DNA of 64,000 nucleotides from Chloroflexota bacterium (GTDB lineage: Bacteria; Chloroflexota; Dehalococcoidia; Lucifugimonadales; Lucifugimonadaceae): NCBI GenBank assembly GCA_029262735.1, contig JAJCYY010000001.1, positions 1 to 64,000 of the forward strand. The letters are read 5' to 3'. The position numbers and the translations under genes were made by a program. Position 1 is the first letter of the stretch. Each line of letters starts with the position of its first letter. Of the stretch, positions 55,717-64,000 are shown one piece after another. Below the pieces are notes generated by a model. It was not told where the DNA came from. It was given only the letters and a program-made list of their open reading frames with translations, and did no database searches.

Positions 55717-56115
55717 GGTATTGGCTATCGTCGTCTTTAGTGGTTGATCCAGACCGGTTCGCTAGCTATGGCAAACACTGTGCAACAGCATTCGTCAAAC
55801 CGTCTGACGTTCGAGTTAAGTAATTTCTGAAGTAATTTTGGAGAGTGATGCCTGTTTCAGGCTCTGCCGAGTTCAATGACCAGGCAAAAAGTCGCAGACT
55901 GATTGTGCTCGATCCGGCATCTAGTGCCAGGTGATTCAGCGTTTAGGCCAAATCCGTAGGCAGTAGGAGAGGTCGGGATTACCTGCAGTAGCAATCGATG
56001 AAAGATTGCTGGGGGAATTGGGCCAGTACGTGGTTGGTATCGGCCCCTGACTTATAACTATACCAACGGTGACCGTTCTCAACAACTCCCAGGATGCCCG
56101 GTCTCTGTGGCTTTC
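55717..56115. other. rho leader and promoter region
   Basis: About 400 bases between pyrG and rho with no supported gene. A possible minus-strand promoter lies at the pyrG end, giving an untranslated leader of about 350 bases; long leaders are common where Rho controls its own synthesis. A small GCCTG/CAGGC hairpin with TTT loop is at 55850-55862. Confidence 0.45.
56057..56085 (-). promoter_or_regulatory. possible rho promoter
   Basis: On the minus strand TTGTTG (56085-56080) and TATAGT (56062-56057, 5 of 6 to consensus) are 17 bases apart. The -35 box is weak (3 of 6). Confidence 0.4.
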
Positions 56116-57810
56116 TCAGTCCTCCGCTGAAGCTCCCGAGCTGATTCGTAACCGGTCGGTGTTCCCACCGGGTGTCCGCTCGCTGGCAGGAAGCTCGTAC
56201 TGGCCGCCTTCTCTAAGGACGTTACATGCGGCGTCGATGAACCCTCGGAACAGTGGGTGAGCTTTCTCAGGGCGAGAGGCGAACTCAGGATGAAACTGGC
56301 TGCCAACCATAAAAGGATGACCGTAGACCTCTGTGATTTCGACGAGAGAGTCGTCTGGCGCTGTCCCACTGGCCACCAGACCGGCCTCTTCAAACCGAAT
56401 CCGGTAATCATTGTTGTACTCATACCGGTGGCGATGCCGTTCTAAAACAAGTTCTTCTCCGTAAGCGTCACGCGCACGCGTGCCTTCTCTCAACTTGCAT
56501 GGGTACTGACCGAGCCTCATCGTTCCACCCGTTTCCACGAGGTGTTCCTGACCCTCCATGATGCTGATTACGGCATCATCGGTATTGGCATCCAGTTCGA
56601 GAGAATTGGCTCTGCTCAAGCCCAGCTCGTTTCGAGCATACTCAATCACCATTACTTGCATCCCAAGGCATAGTCCCAGGTACGGAATTTTTCGCGTTCG
56701 AGCATAGTTGGCAGTCTTGACCATGCCTTCGACGCCACGGGGGCCGAATCCACCGGGCACAAGTATCCCGACTGCTGACGACAGATAACTTTCGGGCCCA
56801 TATTGCTCTACTCCTTCGGAAGAGACCCAGTCGATCTCGATCTTCCTGCCGTAGTGAAAGCCTGCATGTCTCAGAGCCTCGGCGACGGAGAGGTAGGAGT
56901 CGTGTAGTTCAACGTACTTGCCAACGACGGCGATGCGTAACGGCTCCTGCTCTTCATCTTCGATCTCCGCTATGTGACGCCAATATGCAAGATCAGGTTC
57001 AGTGTTCGGCAATTTCAACGCTTTCGAAATAGTCGAGCCGACGCCCTGCTCCTCGAGATAGAGGGGAACCTTGTAGACGCTGTCCAGGGTAGGAAGTCCA
57101 AATACATTCTCTGGTCTCACGTCACAGAAGCGGGCGATCTTGTCCTTGACGTCTCGTTCCACTTCATGGTCAGCGCGACCGATGATTGCGTCAGGATGGA
57201 TGCCCATACTCCGCAGTGCTTGAACGCTGTGCTGGGTGGGCTTGGTCTTTAGCTCTTTCGTAGAGCCGAGAAACGGGAGCAGGGTCACGTGAATGTAGAA
57301 AGTGTTTTCACGACCAACGTCGCCGCGCACCTGTCTGATCGCCTCGAGAAACGGCTGTCCTTCGATGTCACCGACAGTGCCTCCGACTTCAACCAGGATC
57401 ACATCAGCGTTGGACTGCTCGGCCAGCGCCTTTATGTGCCCTTTGATCGCGTCTGTAACGTGGGGAATGATCTGGATCGTTCCACCCAGGTAGATGCCGG
57501 AGCGTTCCTTTCCGATTATTTCTGTATAGATCTGACCGGCAGTGACATTTGATAGCGAGGTCAGTTCGACATCAATGAATCGCTCGTAGTGTCCCAGGTC
57601 CAGGTCTGTCTCAGAACCGTCAACGGTCACATAGACCTCGCCGTGCTGATAGGGAGACATCGTTCCCGGGTCAACATTCAAATATGGGTCCAACTTGAGC
57701 ACCGAAACGCTGAGTCCCCGACTTTTCAGCATTCGCCCGATGGAGGCAGCCGCAATCCCCTTGCCAAGAGAACTCACGACGCCGCCGGTAACGAAAATAT
57801 AACGAGTCAA
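56116..57810 (-). CDS. pyrG: CTP synthase
   Basis: The 564-residue enzyme makes CTP from UTP with ATP and glutamine. The N-terminal synthetase part has [20 protein letters not shown] and [20 protein letters not shown] (20 residues); the C-terminal class I amidotransferase has the nucleophile in [17 protein letters not shown] and the late [12 protein letters not shown]. The C-terminal tail (about 25 residues after the glutaminase domain) is longer than in many relatives. The start is TTG, with AGGTG a few bases upstream. Confidence 0.95.
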   Translation of the reverse strand: MTRYIFVTGGVVSSLGKGIAAASIGRMLKSRGLSVSVLKLDPYLNVDPGTMSPYQHGEVYVTVDGSETDLDLGHYERFIDVELTSLSNVTAGQIYTEIIGKERSGIYLGGTIQIIPHVTDAIKGHIKALAEQSNADVILVEVGGTVGDIEGQPFLEAIRQVRGDVGRENTFYIHVTLLPFLGSTKELKTKPTQHSVQALRSMGIHPDAIIGRADHEVERDVKDKIARFCDVRPENVFGLPTLDSVYKVPLYLEEQGVGSTISKALKLPNTEPDLAYWRHIAEIEDEEQEPLRIAVVGKYVELHDSYLSVAEALRHAGFHYGRKIEIDWVSSEGVEQYGPESYLSSAVGILVPGGFGPRGVEGMVKTANYARTRKIPYLGLCLGMQVMVIEYARNELGLSRANSLELDANTDDAVISIMEGQEHLVETGGTMRLGQYPCKLREGTRARDAYGEELVLERHRHRYEYNNDYRIRFEEAGLVASGTAPDDSLVEITEVYGHPFMVGSQFHPEFASRPEKAHPLFRGFIDAACNVLREGGQYELPASERTPGGNTDRLRISSGASAED

Positions 57811-58233
57811 CTTACACCTACCAGGCGCGTAGTAAAGGAAGACTGAAAGCGGAGAGAGAGTTGCATGTCCGGGGCCGAGAAATTCGGACCCGGTTCACAT
57901 CTTCGTTCACGAATGGAACTCGAACGGATAGCGAACCTCTCGAATGTCCCCGCGATTCCAAGAACAGACCGGCGAACATTCTGAGCGGGGATGTACTGAT
58001 TCTAGGTCTCGCTTTTCTGTAGTGTCAATTCGAACGGCGCACTGTCCGGTGTCCGTTGTCGCCAATCTGGCCAATCTGAGTGGTAAGGCGGTTTGTTTGG
58101 TAAACTCAACCGTGCTCTTCCGACTCTTCCTGTGCCGTGAGGTGGACCGTAGATCAACGCGGTGACGGCGAAGGGCGAACGAGAGTTGCCACGGCATCTA
58201 TTCTCAAGCCATCTTCCCCTTACTATTAACCGT
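57811..58233. other. intergenic region between divergent pyrG and gatC
   Basis: About 420 bases with no supported gene. It should hold both promoters; no clear boxes stand out. An imperfect inverted repeat (CCGGG-g-CCGA / TCGG-a-CCCGG, 57869-57893) lies about 60 bases upstream of pyrG and could be part of its leader. Confidence 0.5.
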
Positions 58234-58524
58234 ATGGAATCACTGACCTCAGACGAAGTCCGTTACATCGCCACGCTGGCCAACCTCTTTCTCACAGAAG
58301 AGGAGATTGAGATGTATCGGCACCAGCTGACCGGCATCCTTCAACACGTGCAGTCCCTGCAAGAGGTCGAAACGTCCGGTGTCGAGCCGACTGGTCATGC
58401 AACTGAGTCCTCAACTGTGCTTCGTGAAGATGAAACGGGACGGTCTCTCGACCGCGAGCAGGTGATTGGTAACGCCCCGGCCACCAGCGGCGAATTTATC
58501 CGAGTCCGCGCGGTGATGGACTAG
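58234..58524 (+). CDS. gatC: Asp-tRNA(Asn)/Glu-tRNA(Gln) amidotransferase subunit C
   Basis: The 96-residue protein has the GatC pattern VRYIATLANLFLTEEEIEMY (20 residues) and VETSGVEPTGHAT. It stabilises GatA in the complex that converts mischarged Glu-tRNA(Gln) or Asp-tRNA(Asn). ATG 58234 is the family-like start; an in-frame extension to 58162 lacks similarity. gatA follows after 7 bases. Confidence 0.92.
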   Translation: MESLTSDEVRYIATLANLFLTEEEIEMYRHQLTGILQHVQSLQEVETSGVEPTGHATESSTVLREDETGRSLDREQVIGNAPATSGEFIRVRAVMD

Positions 58525-58531
58525 CGCTGTC

Positions 58532-60016
58532 ATGGTGAACAGAACGTCCCGCACTCCAGATATCCATCACATGACCGCGCATGAGATCCGCGGAAAGCTC
58601 GACGCCAGGGATCTATCAGCGGTCGAACTTACCCAGGCAACGCTCAAACGCATCTCATCGATCGACGGCGAGATCAATGCCTATCTGAGAACGACCGCTG
58701 AACAGGCGATTCCCGCTGCCGAAGAGGCTGATCGGCGACTCCGCGGCTCAGGGCCGGAACCCGGTCCGCTAACCGGCGTGCCCATCCTGGTCAAAGACAA
58801 CATGTCGACAGCGGGCGTGGAGACTACGGCTGGCTCGAAGATTCTCGCCGGATACATCCCGCCGTTCGACGCGGAAGTGGTATCGCGCTTGAACGAAGCT
58901 GGCGCCATCACCCTCGGAAAGGGAAATCTGGACGAGTTTGCGATGGGCTCGTCCAATGAACATTCAGCCTTTGGCGCGGTTAGAAATCCCTGGGACATGG
59001 AGCGCGTCCCTGGCGGAAGCTCAGGTGGAGCGGCGGCGGCGGTTGCGGCAGGTGAGTGTGTAGTGGCACTTGGATCAGACACGGGAGGGTCCATTCGCCA
59101 GCCTGCCGCCCTGTGCGGTGTCGTCGGAATGAAGCCGACTTACGGGCTGGTCAGCAGGTACGGGCTGATAGCGTTTGCCAGCTCGCTTGACCAGATCGGC
59201 CCGATAACCCGTGACGTACGGGACTGCGCCGATACTTTAAATATCATCTCTTCTCACGACCCTAAAGATTCAACGTCTGTCAAAGCGCCATTCAACGACT
59301 TCGGCGAAAAACTGGGCAAGAGCGTCGACGGGATGCGACTTGGTGTCCCAAAGGAGTACCTGGTTGAAGGAATAGAGCCGGGAGTCCGCCAGGCATTCGA
59401 GGAGGCGGTCGAGGAGCTTCGCTCTCTCGGAGCATTGATCGAAGAGACGTCTTTGCCACTGACGAATCAGGCATTGGCAGTCTACTACGTCATCGCTCCT
59501 TCCGAAGCCTCTGCGAACCTGTCTCGTTATGACGGTGTCAGGTATGGAGCAGCGTCGACGGTGGGCTCTACGGCAGCAGAGTTAAGCAGACATACGCGGG
59601 GTGAGATGTTCGGAGACGAGGTGAAGCGGAGGATACTGATCGGCACCTACGCTCTGTCGTCCGGATACTACGACGCCTACTACAAGAAGGCCCAACAGGT
59701 ACGCACTCTGATTCGCAGGGAGTTCACCGAGGCTTTCGGCCAGTTCGATGCGCTCGTTACCCCGACTTCGCCTTCCGTGGCATTCAAAATAGGCGAAAAG
59801 CTGGAAGACCCGCTTCAGATGTACCTTGCCGATATCTGCACAATCCCCGTAAATATTGCCGGCCTGCCTGCGATCTCGGTGCCCTGCGGCCTGTCGGAAG
59901 AAATGCCTGTCGGCCTTCAGGTCATCGGTCCTCAATTTGGAGACCAGACCGTTTTGCAGGTCGCGCACGCCTACGAACAGTCAACGGACTGGCACAGGAG
60001 TCATCCTCCGCTTTGA
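58532..60016 (+). CDS. gatA: Asp-tRNA(Asn)/Glu-tRNA(Gln) amidotransferase subunit A
   Basis: The 494-residue amidase-signature protein supplies ammonia from glutamine. The catalytic Lys is in PILVKDNMSTAGVETTAGS, the cis-Ser in VPGGSSGGAAAAVAAGE and the nucleophilic Ser in SDTGGSIRQPAALCGVVGMK (20 residues). GYYDAYYKKAQQVRTL near residue 380 is typical of GatA. gatB is not adjacent. The start may be ATG 58532 or the ATG at 58571; neither has a strong ribosome site. Confidence 0.94.
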   Translation: MVNRTSRTPDIHHMTAHEIRGKLDARDLSAVELTQATLKRISSIDGEINAYLRTTAEQAIPAAEEADRRLRGSGPEPGPLTGVPILVKDNMSTAGVETTAGSKILAGYIPPFDAEVVSRLNEAGAITLGKGNLDEFAMGSSNEHSAFGAVRNPWDMERVPGGSSGGAAAAVAAGECVVALGSDTGGSIRQPAALCGVVGMKPTYGLVSRYGLIAFASSLDQIGPITRDVRDCADTLNIISSHDPKDSTSVKAPFNDFGEKLGKSVDGMRLGVPKEYLVEGIEPGVRQAFEEAVEELRSLGALIEETSLPLTNQALAVYYVIAPSEASANLSRYDGVRYGAASTVGSTAAELSRHTRGEMFGDEVKRRILIGTYALSSGYYDAYYKKAQQVRTLIRREFTEAFGQFDALVTPTSPSVAFKIGEKLEDPLQMYLADICTIPVNIAGLPAISVPCGLSEEMPVGLQVIGPQFGDQTVLQVAHAYEQSTDWHRSHPPL

Positions 60017-60444
60017 ACGCAAGCACACGGACGGGGCGAATCCTATTAGCCCTCATAGCATTCAGCGCGATCGTGGCCGCGGCATGTTTGAGTGGTGATC
60101 CTGAACCCACTCCGACTCCGGACGGTCCTGCTGGCATACCGGTCTCGTTTCCATACATTTTCGCCGGGAACTTCACCGTTGCCGGTGAGCCAGGGCCCCA
60201 GGGGATCCCAATGTTCGCAAGGCTCGGTGATGGCCGAGGACCGTTCAACAACACGGTCAGACCGGGCGAGTACACAAACGTGTCGGTTGCACCACCAACC
60301 CCCGGCGACATCGGCGAGGAGATCACGTTTCATCTTGGACATCCAGATGAATCGAATGTCCAGGCCGAGGAAACGTTCGTGTTCGACGCAACCGCCCAGC
60401 CGCGGTTCGTGGAACTTGATCTGAGCTTCCCGAGACTGCCATGA
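60013..60444 (+). CDS. small lipoprotein with one beta module
   Basis: The 143-residue protein has a signal with lipobox (LALIAFSAIVAAAC, lipid Cys at about residue 25), a Pro-Thr spacer (PEPTPTPDGP) and one module: FPYIFAGNFTVAGEPGPQG, then YTNVSVAPPTPG and a final LDLSFPRLP. The module matches the pattern of the two modules in the PT-rich surface protein at 49163-50257. The start is TTG, overlapping the gatA stop by 4 bases, and the stop overlaps the next gene by 4, so it is co-translated with housekeeping genes. Function unknown. Confidence 0.75.
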   Translation: MNASTRTGRILLALIAFSAIVAAACLSGDPEPTPTPDGPAGIPVSFPYIFAGNFTVAGEPGPQGIPMFARLGDGRGPFNNTVRPGEYTNVSVAPPTPGDIGEEITFHLGHPDESNVQAEETFVFDATAQPRFVELDLSFPRLP

Positions 60445-60956
60445 CGCTGCGGAGTCTCGGTGGGAAATCGCCAATGGTCGATCCCGAAGCATTTGTAAGT
60501 GAGGCTGCATACGTCATTGGAGACGTGGTGATCGGTCCCCGTTCGAGCATCTGGCCTGGTGCTGTTATCCGCGCCGATAGCGGACGGATAACTATTGGAG
60601 CGGGAAGCAATGTTCAGGACAATTCGGTCCTGCACGCAGATGCCGATGCAGTCATTGGCGACGGTGTGACGATCGGGCACGGTGTCGTCTGTCATGCCAG
60701 GCAGATTGGTAACGGATGCCTCATTGGTAATGGCGCGGTCTTGAACGACGGGGTAGAGCTGGGTGAAGAGTGCCTGGTGGCAGCCGGATCAACCATCACC
60801 GAAAACAAGGTGTTCCCGCGTCGCTCACTGATTCGGGGAGTCCCTGGAAAAGCACTTGGAACGATCAGAGACCGTCACGCAGAACTACAGCGCAGAGCCG
60901 CCGAATCTTATGTTCAACGCATCGAACGATACAGGGCTGAAGGCACGTTTGAGTAG
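60441..60956 (+). CDS. gamma-class carbonic anhydrase-like hexapeptide-repeat protein
   Basis: The 171-residue left-handed beta-helix protein has hexapeptide repeats (VIGDVVIGPRSSIWPGAVIR, 20 residues) and the metal ligands of gamma carbonic anhydrases in NVQDNSVLHAD, VTIGHGVVCHA and the His in the next turn. RGVPGKALGTIRD and the C-terminal helix are standard. It could act on CO2/bicarbonate or be a structural relative; activity cannot be read. Confidence 0.87.
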   Translation: MTLRSLGGKSPMVDPEAFVSEAAYVIGDVVIGPRSSIWPGAVIRADSGRITIGAGSNVQDNSVLHADADAVIGDGVTIGHGVVCHARQIGNGCLIGNGAVLNDGVELGEECLVAAGSTITENKVFPRRSLIRGVPGKALGTIRDRHAELQRRAAESYVQRIERYRAEGTFE

Positions 60957-60986
60957 CAACCCGAGGATCTCGGACGCGACCAGCGC

Positions 60987-62657
60987 TCACATTCGATCTG
61001 GCGCTGTCATTCCCATCAGGTCAAGCGTCCGTGCAAATACTGTCTTTGCAGCCTCCACCAGCCGTAGCCGAGCCTTCGTAACTGGCATCTCCAGCGGATC
61101 ATCGGAAATCACCCGGCACTGTTCATAGAACCGTTGCAGCGTTTTCGCGAGCTCCATCGCGTAGTACGGGAGATGGTGCGGCTCCAGGTTTTTTGCGGCA
61201 CGGTGAACTATATCCGGCAGTTCAACCAGCCTCCTCAGTAGTTCAAATTCTGCGTCGTGGGTCAGATTCGAAAGGTCGGCTCCCTCGGAACTGATGTCTT
61301 GCTCTGTGGCGTTGCGTAGAATCGCCGCGAGACGTGCATGGGCGTACTGCACGTAGTACACCGGATTCTCCGACGACTGCTGCGTTGCAAGTGCAAGATC
61401 GAACTCCATCTGAGCGTTCGCGGTGCGGCTTAAGAAGATGAATCGGCACGCATCCGCGCCTACCTCTTCCACCAGTTCCTCGACGGTGACAATGTTGCCT
61501 TTGCGCTTGCTGAACCGGACCGTCTCGCCTTCGTTCTTGAAGCTCACGATCTGGTTGAGAATTATCGTCAGGTTGTCGGGAACCCCACCCAGAGCCTTGA
61601 CCGCCGCCAGCAACCTGCTCACATGGCCGTGGTGGTCGGCACCCCAGACGTTGATAACCCGGTCGAACCGCCGAACCAGGAACTTGTCATAGTGATACGC
61701 GAGATCAGTTCCGAAATACGTCGGGATCTGCTCGCCGCTCCGGACCACAACATCGTCTTCCTCTTCACCGAACGCAGTCGACTTGAACCAGCGGGCGCCG
61801 TCCCGATCGACGATGTATCCCTTATCCTCAAGAAAATCGAGCGTTTTCTGAAGCGCGCCCGACTCGGTGAGAGAAGACTCGTAGAACCAGTGATCGTACT
61901 CAATCCGGAGCGACTTAAGCACTGATCGGATCTCGCCCAGCGTCCTCTCGAGAGCTATCGGCGAGATTTTTGATTTGATCTCGTCTTCGGACGCATCGAC
62001 CAGCTCAGCATTCTCCCTGAACAATCCCTTTGCCAGGTCGACCAGGTACTCGCCGGGATATGCCGGGTCAGGCAGCGGCACGTCCTTGCCCGCTGCCTGC
62101 ATGAACCGGGCGTAGAGCGTGTCGTAGAAAACGCGCATCTGCGCACCTGCGTCGTTAACATAGTACTCACGCTGGACCTCATAGCCCGCCGCCTGGAGCA
62201 CACTTGCTATCCCGGAGCCAAGGACAGCACCTCGTGCGTGCCCCACATGCAAAGGACCGGTCGGGTTAACAGAAACGAACTCAACCTGGACCTTTATCCC
62301 CTCACCATCCACGGTGTTTCCGAAGGTCTGGCCGGCATCGACAATCTTGTCTATCTGTCCGACAAGCCACGTTTTTGAAAGCGTGAAGTTCACGAACCCC
62401 GGCGGCGCGGCTGAGACGTCACCGACAAGCGGACTCTCAGGCACATGAGCGACGATCTGTTCGGCGATTGCGAGCGGCGCCATCCTCATGACGCGCGACA
62501 GCGACAGCGCAACGGATGAGCTGAAATCGCCGTGCTCAGCCTGTTTCGGCTTTTCAACGACAATCTCAACATCACCGGCCTGAGGCAGCGTGCCTGATCG
62601 CTGGGCGGCAGCAAGACCCTGCTCTACAAGTTGCGATATTGATTCAGATGTTCTCAT
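60987..62657 (-). CDS. argS: arginyl-tRNA synthetase
   Basis: The 556-residue class I enzyme has the N-terminal tRNA-recognition domain, the HIGH-type motif in NPTGPLHVGHARGAVLG (about 130-146), the KMSKS-type motif RFSKRKGNIVTV, and the DALR anticodon domain at the C-terminus (LPYYAMELAKTLQRFYEQCR, 20 residues, and GMTAPDRM end). Length is normal. It is convergent with the carbonic anhydrase-like gene. Confidence 0.95.
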   Translation of the reverse strand: MRTSESISQLVEQGLAAAQRSGTLPQAGDVEIVVEKPKQAEHGDFSSSVALSLSRVMRMAPLAIAEQIVAHVPESPLVGDVSAAPPGFVNFTLSKTWLVGQIDKIVDAGQTFGNTVDGEGIKVQVEFVSVNPTGPLHVGHARGAVLGSGIASVLQAAGYEVQREYYVNDAGAQMRVFYDTLYARFMQAAGKDVPLPDPAYPGEYLVDLAKGLFRENAELVDASEDEIKSKISPIALERTLGEIRSVLKSLRIEYDHWFYESSLTESGALQKTLDFLEDKGYIVDRDGARWFKSTAFGEEEDDVVVRSGEQIPTYFGTDLAYHYDKFLVRRFDRVINVWGADHHGHVSRLLAAVKALGGVPDNLTIILNQIVSFKNEGETVRFSKRKGNIVTVEELVEEVGADACRFIFLSRTANAQMEFDLALATQQSSENPVYYVQYAHARLAAILRNATEQDISSEGADLSNLTHDAEFELLRRLVELPDIVHRAAKNLEPHHLPYYAMELAKTLQRFYEQCRVISDDPLEMPVTKARLRLVEAAKTVFARTLDLMGMTAPDRM

Positions 62658-62808
62658 GGAGCCATTCAGGTTAGCACCGGCGAACCTTTCTATGGCTATA
62701 CTCGCCGTGGTCTGTATTTGCGGCTGATGCAGTGCGACCGAAAGACAAATCGGCCTCGCCGGAAGCTTTTATTTGACAACACATATTCAGTCGGTTTGGA
62801 GTTGACGC

Positions 62809-62994
62809 ATGACCGACAAGCATGAGGACCCGGAAATGTCCGAAACTGTCGCACCCGGATATCCGGTGATTGCGACGTTGAAAAATATCGATGTATCGGA
62901 GTGGGAGCCGGCAGCGATATTCAGACCCGTCAGTTTGCAGGACCCAGTACAGGTCCCAGTAGAGGAGAAAGACGTAGCGGGAGACGATTCGTGA
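62809..62994 (+). CDS. small acidic ORF of unknown function preceding an amidase
   Basis: The 61-residue protein is acidic with a central APGYPVIATLKNIDVSEW and WEPAAIFRPVSLQDPVQV. It overlaps the amidase start by 4 bases (GTGA), a sign of real coding use. Small proteins before amidases often belong to the AtzG/DUF4089 helical group, but this one has several prolines and beta-like residues and I do not recognise the family. Confidence 0.55.
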   Translation: MTDKHEDPEMSETVAPGYPVIATLKNIDVSEWEPAAIFRPVSLQDPVQVPVEEKDVAGDDS

Positions 62995-64000
62995 GCGACA
63001 CAGAACTCTTGCTGAAACCTGTTACTGAGCTTTCTGTGATGCTCTCGTCCAGGGAGCTTTCCCCGGTGGATCTCGCAAGCTCCACTCTCCGCCAGATTGC
63101 GAAACTTCAACCGGTTCTGAACGCCTATCTTGATCCGTTCACTGATGAACTGATGTCGGCTGCGAAGACCGCGGAGACTGAAATCAGCGGCAACGGATAC
63201 CGCGGCCCACTGCACGGGATACCGATCGGGCTGAAAGACCTGGTCGATGTAGCAGGCCGGCCGACAACAGGCGGCTCTGCTGCGACAGAACCCAACGTTG
63301 CGCCTCGCGACTCAACCGTCACTTCAAAGCTGCGCGAAGCCGGGGCTCTGATCGCTGGAAAACTGAACCTGGTCGAATTTGCCTTCGGTTTTTCGAGCGT
63401 CAACCCACACACCGGAGACGTGAAAAATCCCTGGAATACCGAGCGAATCGCGGCTGGGTCGAGCAGCGGGTCGGCTGCGGCGGTGTCGACGGGCGCGGCG
63501 GCCATGGCACTGGGGACTGACACGGGTGGCTCAGTCAGAATGCCAGCCGCCGCATGTGGCATTACCGGCCTGAAACCGACTTACGGCCTCGTGTCGAGAA
63601 ATGGCGTCATGGACCTGAGTTGGAGTTCCGATCACGTCGGTCCAATGTGCCGTACTGCGGCCGACTGCGCGCTCATGATGAATGTGATTTCCGGCCACGA
63701 CGCGTCAGATCCTGCGAGTTCCAACCGTATGATCCCAGATTTCACATCTGAGCTTGATCGTGGAGTCACCGACATCAGGATTGGCATTCCAGCAGACTAC
63801 TTCTTCGATGGCGTGGATCCTGAGATTGAGTCAGCTGTTCGGGCGGCAATCGATATGCTCAAGGCCGAGGGCGCCTCGATCGAGGAGATCCCGATGCCCT
63901 GGGTGAGTATCGGCAGGGCTGTCAACGTTGGCGTGTTAATGCCTGAGGCCGCCGCCGTTCACCGCTCGCGTCTCGCTGCGCGCGCTGACAGGTACTCACC
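62991..64000 (+). CDS. amidase signature family enzyme, 3' partial
   Basis: About 336 residues are visible before the window ends. The Ser-cisSer-Lys triad is present: IPIGLKDLVDVAGRPTTGGS (Lys), RIAAGSSSGSAAAVSTGAAA (cis-Ser) and GTDTGGSVRMPAAACGITGL (Ser), each 20 residues. It lacks GatA-specific parts and follows its own small ORF, so it is more likely a catabolic amidase than a second GatA. The start is GTG 62991. Confidence 0.88.
   Translation, partial: MSDTELLLKPVTELSVMLSSRELSPVDLASSTLRQIAKLQPVLNAYLDPFTDELMSAAKTAETEISGNGYRGPLHGIPIGLKDLVDVAGRPTTGGSAATEPNVAPRDSTVTSKLREAGALIAGKLNLVEFAFGFSSVNPHTGDVKNPWNTERIAAGSSSGSAAAVSTGAAAMALGTDTGGSVRMPAAACGITGLKPTYGLVSRNGVMDLSWSSDHVGPMCRTAADCALMMNVISGHDASDPASSNRMIPDFTSELDRGVTDIRIGIPADYFFDGVDPEIESAVRAAIDMLKAEGASIEEIPMPWVSIGRAVNVGVLMPEAAAVHRSRLAARADRYS

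Noticed and set aside
55695-55720. tRNA T-arm-like GGTTCGAATCC on the plus strand
   Set aside because: The stem does not close (GCAGG against CCTCC), no acceptor or anticodon stem is found upstream, and the segment is in the rho start region on the other strand.
1-64000. General reassignment of TGA to an amino acid
   Set aside because: TGA serves as stop with normal overlaps in many genes (for example ilvB/ilvN, oadG/biotin carrier, gatA/lipoprotein), and no other gene has internal TGA.

Overview
The window looks like a chromosomal segment of a marine Chloroflexota bacterium, plausibly a Dehalococcoidia/SAR202-type lineage. This is an inference from gene content: an enolase-superfamily dehydratase, mannonate-dehydratase-like and HpcH-type aldolase genes, MmgE/PrpD, amidases, DUF3179, a T-box-controlled branched-chain operon and large secreted surface proteins. 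No rRNA or other marker gene confirms it. I found no tRNA, rRNA, insertion sequence, prophage or CRISPR array. Coding density is high and most neighbours overlap by 1-4 bases.

Layout. 1-2204: end of the L25/CTC ribosomal protein gene, then convergent GNAT and FMN-binding genes. 2300-12501: a T-box leader and an ilvB-ilvN-ilvC-leuA-leuC-[DUF4328 membrane protein]-leuD-leuB block that makes leucine, isoleucine and valine. 12562-24312, minus strand: pyroglutamate-cleavage genes pxpA-B-C; gamma, biotin-carrier and beta subunits of a sodium-pumping decarboxylase; a DapA-like lyase; a TauE-type permease; the methylcitrate-pathway genes prpB, prpC and prpD; and a DUF3179 lipoprotein. 24482-34393: methyltransferase, RadC, sugar-acid enzymes, DUF971, an oxidoreductase, two Na+/H+ antiporters, an enolase-superfamily enzyme and an aldolase. 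34615-41089: lipoprotein, surE, NIPSNAP, MOSC, MFS, a thiolase-like/DUF35 pair, and argF. 41212-49106: housekeeping genes der-plsY-gpsA and hrcA-dnaJ-prmA-rsmE, plus a metallo-beta-lactamase-fold protein. 49163-53619: two secreted proteins. 54284-60956: rho, pyrG, and gatC-gatA-lipoprotein-gamma carbonic anhydrase. 60987-64000: argS, a small ORF and a second amidase, cut by the window end.

The main discovery is a pair of probable selenoprotein genes. In the DUF3179 gene, a single in-frame TGA (13255-13257) sits exactly where relatives have the first Cys of a YCPLC motif. In the antiporter-rhodanese fusion gene, a single in-frame TGA (29255-29257) sits exactly where relatives have the Cys of a YCTC-type rhodanese loop. 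In both, the frame continues with recognisable family sequence after the TGA, and a small hairpin with a CGUG-containing loop lies 13-16 nt downstream. TGA is an ordinary stop elsewhere in the window (for example in the ilvB/ilvN overlap), so site-specific selenocysteine insertion fits better than a changed genetic code. Both genes are annotated here at full length; standard gene callers would split or truncate them.

Other notable points: rho and the MFS gene have no ATG/GTG/TTG at a sensible place, but each has a Shine-Dalgarno site correctly spaced before CTG. A DUF4328 membrane protein is wedged without gaps between leuC and leuD. A small beta-rich module is shared by a PT-rich surface protein, which carries a Cys/Gly tripartite C-terminus, and by a lipoprotein in the gat operon.
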